Source: Anaerotignum sp. (GTDB taxonomy: Bacteria > Bacillota > Clostridia > Lachnospirales > Anaerotignaceae). Taken from it: a DNA stretch of 49,748 nt. A model generated the notes under the pieces. That model was not told the DNA's origin. It worked only from the letters and a program-made list of their open reading frames with translations, and searched no databases. The translations under genes were made by a program, and so were the position numbers. Shown one piece after another: positions 46,181 to 49,748 of the stretch (positions within the stretch are counted from its first letter, which is position 1; each line of letters starts with the position of its first letter). The stretch spans positions 1 through 49,748 of the forward strand of contig NZ_JAFUMA010000012.1 of the NCBI RefSeq assembly GCF_017483025.1. The letters are read 5' to 3'.

Positions 46181-46445
46181 GATGAACTATATCGAATCGG
46201 CAGAGCCGATAGGATTCAAAGTCTTTCGCAGTTGATTCTCATCTGCTTACTCTTATTATTCTCCATAATTTTTCAAATCCCTTTTTTCTTCTGAAAAAAA
46301 TATTGGGTAATTTCCGCGAATTTTCTGACAACAATATCAACAAAAAAGTTTGTTGGATTTTTCTTTTTTGGTTTCCATAATCCAAATTACGAATTTCCGC
46401 GATTTTTTCTCAAAAAGGAAAATGGCGGATTTTCAGGCATTTCAG

Positions 46446-46591
46446 AAATCCACAAAAAACACATCTGTTCTCCTTTTTTCCACAATCTTTTTCCACGGAA
46501 ACTGTGGATAATGTGAACAACTTTGTGGAAAACTTGCGTTCTAAGGCTTTTCGCTGTGGATAAAACAGTGGATTTCTCCACTTTTTCCACA
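46446..46591. other. Cluster of DnaA-box-like 9-mers in a 570-bp gene-free gap
   Basis: The gap from 46138 to 46707 has no credible gene. It contains two perfect DnaA boxes in the reverse direction (TGTGGATAA at 46503-46511 and 46555-46563). Three boxes differ by one base (TTTTCCACA at 46476-46484 and 46583-46591; TGTGGAAAA at 46524-46532), and further 7/9 matches occur near 46446, 46489 and 46567. A very AT-rich tract (about 46250-46430) lies on one side. This is the layout of an origin or of a DnaA-titrating site. dnaA and dnaN are not adjacent, so which it is remains open. Confidence 0.6.
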
Positions 46592-46653
46592 AAAGCATGT
46601 TCGTAGCCATATCGCTCATAAGTTTACATAAAATTATGAATAGATTGTATAAA

Positions 46654-46684
46654 CAAAAAAACCTCGAAGAAAAACTCCTCGAGG
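46654..46684 (-). terminator. Terminator after the macro-domain gene
   Basis: On the minus strand CCTCGA and TCGAGG enclose an 11-base loop and are followed by TTTTTTTG. Confidence 0.75.
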
Positions 46685-46707
46685 CCGCATTGTTTTTTGT
46701 ATAGAAT

Positions 46708-47223
46708 TTATGCTGTCAGTTCTGCCAGAGCATCCAGATATGCTTCCTTTGTTCTGTCATCAAAGCAAACCAGAATGATCTGTTCCATGGAATCATCCTT
46801 TTTGAGGAAATTGAGGATTTCGCCCACGGCGATTTTTGCCGCCTGATCCACAGGGAAACGATAGACCCCAGTGCTGATGGAAGGGAATGCGATGGATTTG
46901 ACACCATTTTCCTTTGCCAGGGCCAGACAGTTTTTATAGCAATTTGCCAGAAGCTCTTCTTCCCCCCATTTGCCGCCGCGCCAGATGGGCCCGGGTGTAT
47001 GGATGACATATTTTGCTTTCAGCTTATAGCCCTTTGTAATTTTTGCTTCGCCGGTACGACAGCCATTCAGCGTTTCACATTCCGCCAGAAGCTCAGGCCC
47101 TGCTGCACGATGGATGGCACCATCCACACCGCCGCCGCCCAGAAGGGACGTATTGGCTGCATTGACGATGGCATCTGTTTTTGCTTTTACGATATCACCT
47201 TTTACGATAGACAAACGTTTCAT
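46708..47223 (-). CDS. Macro-domain ADP-ribose hydrolase
   Basis: A 171-residue stand-alone macro domain. The binding loops are clear: [20 protein letters not shown], then [20 protein letters not shown] (catalytic loop 1), [13 protein letters not shown], and [20 protein letters not shown] (loop 2). This matches the MacroD/YmdB group, which removes ADP-ribose or deacetylates O-acetyl-ADP-ribose. Length is normal. No ADP-ribosyltransferase or sirtuin gene is next to it, so a toxin-linked role is not indicated. It appears to be a single gene. Confidence 0.93.
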   Translation of the reverse strand: MKRLSIVKGDIVKAKTDAIVNAANTSLLGGGGVDGAIHRAAGPELLAECETLNGCRTGEAKITKGYKLKAKYVIHTPGPIWRGGKWGEEELLANCYKNCLALAKENGVKSIAFPSISTGVYRFPVDQAAKIAVGEILNFLKKDDSMEQIILVCFDDRTKEAYLDALAELTA

Positions 47224-47370
47224 ACTTCAACCCCCTTGTCTAAATAGGATTACCCTTGTCCCATCATTTTATCCTCTTTCCCAAATTTCGTAAAGCAATT
47301 TTTCGCAAAAAAAGCCATGAAACTATGGTATTTTTTTCATTTATCCTCCCTCTCCGGAAAAACAACAGAA

Positions 47371-47403
47371 AAAGAAGCCTGATGAGACAAATCTCCCCCC
47401 AGA
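47371..47403 (-). terminator. Probable terminator after spoIIQ
   Basis: Minus-strand AGAAGTCTG pairs with CAGGCTTCT with one mismatch around a loop of about 14 bases, then TTTTTCTG. Confidence 0.5.
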
Positions 47404-47420
47404 CTTCTTCCTCTGAAAAG

Positions 47421-48113
47421 TTATTCTGCTTTCTGCAAATTTTCCGCAGGGTCTTTCGGTTCTCCATCCTGCGCCATGGCAAATTCCAGATGAGACCCCA
47501 GGGCCACACCATATTTCGTAGGCGCGGCCACAGAGCCGATGATCTGTCCCTGGGTCACGCTATCCCCTTCCTTGACTGCTACGGCATCCTCCAGCTGACC
47601 GTATGTAGTCAGCCAGTTTTCCGCATGCTCGATAACAACCACATTACCCGCTTGGGCATCTTCTCTGATTTCCTTTACAACACCATCCGCCGCTGCTTTT
47701 ACTTCTGTCCCCTGTTCTGCAGACAGACTGATAGAAGCATTGGTACGGTACTGGTCGAGAGTAGGGTCATAAATCGCATGATCCATGCTGTAATCCAGAA
47801 CGACCTCCCCATCCACGGGGTAGGCAAAGACAGGCTTTTCCGGTTTCGTCTGCTTTACCGGGGTTTTCACTTCCCCATCGGGAGATTCCCCGGGGTCATT
47901 GCTCTGCTTGTCCCGCTCGAAAAGAGCCGTATCGATGGTAGGGGTCTGCACCGCTGTTACGGGCTGTTCCACTTCCGTAAAATCGGCAGATTCTACAGGC
48001 GTTCTGTCAAAGGCACGATAGGTCACCCCAGCCCCTACCGCCAGCAGGCACAGGCAGCCGCAGATGGCAATCGTCTGCATCCGTCTGGCTGTTTCTTTCT
48101 CATTTTTTCTCAT
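47421..48113 (-). CDS. spoIIQ: SpoIIQ-like M23/LytM protein with degenerate metal site
   Basis: A 230-residue membrane-anchored protein: basic N-terminus, one membrane helix (about 14-33), a Thr/Pro/Asp-rich linker, and a LytM-fold domain (about 95-215). The fold is recognised from EQGTEVKAAADGVVKEIRED, VVVIEHAENWLTTYGQLED, VKEGDSVTQGQIIGSV and LGSHLEFAM. The usual zinc-binding HxxxD motif is replaced here by YRTNASISL, lacking both ligands, so endopeptidase activity is doubtful; the late HxH is HLE. In sporulation SpoIIQ works with SpoIIIAH and helps engulfment by joining the forespore and mother cell. It lies 44 bp downstream of spoIID. An M23 protein without a sporulation role is less likely in this context. 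Confidence 0.8.
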   Translation of the reverse strand: MRKNEKETARRMQTIAICGCLCLLAVGAGVTYRAFDRTPVESADFTEVEQPVTAVQTPTIDTALFERDKQSNDPGESPDGEVKTPVKQTKPEKPVFAYPVDGEVVLDYSMDHAIYDPTLDQYRTNASISLSAEQGTEVKAAADGVVKEIREDAQAGNVVVIEHAENWLTTYGQLEDAVAVKEGDSVTQGQIIGSVAAPTKYGVALGSHLEFAMAQDGEPKDPAENLQKAE

Positions 48114-48157
48114 GTCAATAGCACCTCCGATGCTATTGTTGCCAGTACAGGAAAGTT

Positions 48158-49057
48158 TTATTCGATTTTCTCAAATTGAATATCCGTATAATAATGGTTC
48201 AAAATTTCATGGTAGTCCATGCCTTTTTCCGCCAGAAAAGATGCCCCGTACTGGCTCATGCCTGCCCCGTGCCCATACCCAAACACGGTAAATATAATAT
48301 CATTTTCTCTCTTTTCTATGGTAAAATTTGCACTGCGCAGGGCAAGGGCTTCCCGTACTTCCCTTCCCGTAAGAATCTTGTCCCCTGCCTGCACTTCGTC
48401 CACATAACCTGCTTCCGTGCGGCTGAGAATGGAGATTTCTTCTAAGTCGCACCCCAGTTTATTCGAAATTTCTTTTGCAGAAAATGTCACCACGGTTTTG
48501 TTGTCGGGAGCATTTTTATCATCCATACTGTTCACACTCTTTAAATAAGGTACGGCTTCATTCCAAACATTTTCCGCATCCTCCGTTTTGCCTGCGCTCT
48601 GGGCATGGAAGGCGGCAAGGATAGGTTCGCCGTTATATACCATGATTTCCCCTGCTGTAGCGCGAACAGCATTACGTATCTTCCCTGCGTAAAAAGCGTA
48701 GTTCTCGCCCCATTTTTTCTTCTGCTCTTCCGTTGTAATATAGGCCTGTCCCACATCATAGAGAACGAAATCACTGCCTGCCGCCTGCATCTGCCGGATT
48801 TGGTAGGTTCGGGCGGCGACCGCCTGGGCTTTCAGGGCTTCTTCGGGAAAGGCCGCCGGCATTTCCGCCGCCACAACGCCAACAACATATTCCTCCAGTT
48901 CTGAATCCAGAGGGGCCAGGTCTGCCAGACCATAGAGGGCCTTTGCCTGCTGGGGCAGCTCCTTTGCGAAACCGCCGCAGAGGAGCGTCACCAGAAACGG
49001 CAGGAGAAGAACCGCCAATATTATATAGAAAAGCACTATGCTAAGGAGTTTTTTCAT
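48158..49057 (-). CDS. spoIID: Stage II sporulation protein D
   Basis: A 299-residue SpoIID. An N-terminal membrane anchor (about 5-28) precedes the peptidoglycan-active domain. ELEEYVVGVVAAEMPAAFPE holds the catalytic glutamate, EALKAQAVAARTYQIRQM follows, and the late motif is FGYGHGAGMSQYGASFLAEK with HEILNHYYTDI at the end. It is a lytic transglycosylase acting in the engulfment complex (with SpoIIM and SpoIIP) in the mother cell. Its presence shows the organism belongs to a spore-forming lineage. It probably forms an operon with spoIIQ. Confidence 0.95.
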   Translation of the reverse strand: MKKLLSIVLFYIILAVLLLPFLVTLLCGGFAKELPQQAKALYGLADLAPLDSELEEYVVGVVAAEMPAAFPEEALKAQAVAARTYQIRQMQAAGSDFVLYDVGQAYITTEEQKKKWGENYAFYAGKIRNAVRATAGEIMVYNGEPILAAFHAQSAGKTEDAENVWNEAVPYLKSVNSMDDKNAPDNKTVVTFSAKEISNKLGCDLEEISILSRTEAGYVDEVQAGDKILTGREVREALALRSANFTIEKRENDIIFTVFGYGHGAGMSQYGASFLAEKGMDYHEILNHYYTDIQFEKIE

Positions 49058-49103
49058 TCAGCCACATCCCTTCTCTCTATGATATGAAAGAAGGCAAAAG
49101 AAA

Positions 49104-49129
49104 AGCCCCGAACTTTTTCGTTCGAGGCT
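49104..49129 (-). terminator. Terminator of the partial membrane-protein gene
   Basis: On the minus strand AGCCTCGAA pairs with TTCGGGGCT (one G-T pair), followed by TTTTCTTTTGCC. Confidence 0.7.
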
Positions 49130-49138
49130 AACATTTAC

Positions 49139-49748
49139 TTATAAAAACCAGAACAGCCAGACGCCGAAGGCCATCACCAGCAGGAAAAATACGCTGCCCA
49201 ATTTGGCATATTTTCTGTCCATACGGCGGACGCGCTTGAAGAAATCGGGATTTTCCAATTCCGTGATATAAAGGCCGCCAAACAAGCCCGTTCTGACCTG
49301 CAGACGCAGGTTCTTTTCTTTTTTCAGCATTTGGAAGGTTCTCTTCGTCAGCTGGAAATGGTAGGTGATACCATTATTGATCCCTTCCAGATAATGCCCC
49401 TGCTTGGCAATCTTTTCCGCACCGCTTTCATGGGCAATAAAACAGCGGGTAGACAGCAAAATCAGTTCCCATTCCTTCAGTTTGGAGCGGTCAATGCCTG
49501 TATAAACCATCCCTGTGTAGAAATAATTCAGCACCAGCATAGGAACAATGGTCAGAAGCAAACGCACCACAGGCATATTTTCGCTGCCCCAGCCCTGAAT
49601 ATTCAGGACATACCCCTGTATCTGGGCCTGCGCCACGCTGTAGAACATCATCAGGAAGATGACGAAATACAGAAACCAGAACAATGCCGGATGTTTCTTT
49701 CTCTGCTTGATATTCCAGCCGCGGATCTCCGTCAGCCCTCTGCGGCAA
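49139..49748 (-). CDS. Hypothetical membrane protein (5' end beyond the window)
   Basis: The frame stays open to the window edge, so the gene is partial. The visible part (203 residues) starts CRRGLTEIRGWNIKQRKKHP, has two hydrophobic segments (LFWFLYFVIFLMMFYSV and VVRLLLTIVPMLVLNYFY), a cytosolic-looking middle (ELILLSTRCFIAHESGAEKI, GHYLEGINNGITYHFQLTKR), and a last membrane helix (LGSVFFLLVMAFGVWLFWFL). I do not recognise a family. A TTG further in could be mistaken for its start. Confidence 0.65.
   Translation of the reverse strand, partial: CRRGLTEIRGWNIKQRKKHPALFWFLYFVIFLMMFYSVAQAQIQGYVLNIQGWGSENMPVVRLLLTIVPMLVLNYFYTGMVYTGIDRSKLKEWELILLSTRCFIAHESGAEKIAKQGHYLEGINNGITYHFQLTKRTFQMLKKEKNLRLQVRTGLFGGLYITELENPDFFKRVRRMDRKYAKLGSVFFLLVMAFGVWLFWFL

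Noticed and set aside
46387..46619. Two short minus-strand frames in the gap before the macro-domain gene
   Set aside because: No ribosome site or family; they are built from the DnaA-box-like repeats and AT-rich DNA.

Overview
The window looks like a spore-forming, anaerobic Firmicute of class Clostridia, probably order Lachnospirales. Supporting signs are SpoIID/SpoIIQ genes, S-layer-homology (SLH) proteins, a collagen-like exosporium-type protein, a Firmicutes-type ThiI without rhodanese, long-form HPF, RF2 with the +1 frameshift, and a RepA_N/ParA/ParB mobile-element module. The assignment rests on gene content only; no rRNA or tRNA gene was recognised.

Region 1 (about 1-16,800) is accessory DNA, one end of an integrative conjugative element or integrated plasmid. 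Read from its right end leftwards on the minus strand it carries repA, parA, parB, two uncharacterised element proteins (one YodL-like) and a giant methylase-helicase gene. That gene is split by a 2,816-bp group II intron; both splice junctions can be placed to the base, and removing the intron restores an in-frame 2,607-codon protein. A TnpV-like gene is nested in another reading frame of the same helicase gene. Beyond the helicase lie a candidate small RNA of about 100 nt, an XRE regulator, and a SLOG/YpsA-type gene cut short beside a 15-bp inverted repeat. At the right end, after a small AT-rich membrane-protein gene, the DNA changes abruptly at about 16,825 into a collagen-like gene that has lost its 5' end. 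This probably marks the element-chromosome junction.

Region 2 (about 17,600-28,000) is chromosomal. It holds a two-cysteine DapF-fold racemase with a polar amino-acid ABC transporter, then a large SLH protein with acidic repeats. An M20 amidohydrolase/MBL hydrolase pair follows, divergent from a highly codon-biased D-threonine-aldolase-like enzyme, and then a secreted copper-amine-oxidase-type stalk-domain protein. The enzymes suggest uptake and conversion of unusual or D-configured amino acids, which is an inference.

Region 3 (about 28,100-40,340) is a housekeeping stretch on the minus strand: DUF896, thiI, nifS-type desulfurase, rsmE, prmA, a nucleotidyltransferase, an RluD-type synthase, prfB, a C39-like protein, secA, an HD phosphohydrolase and tdk.

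Region 4 (about 40,500-49,748) holds a MATE exporter, a second secreted SLH protein, an EamA transporter divergent from a TetR regulator with a clear palindromic operator, hpf, a 570-bp gap with a dense cluster of DnaA-box-like sequences, a macro-domain gene, spoIIQ and spoIID, and a membrane-protein gene cut by the window edge.
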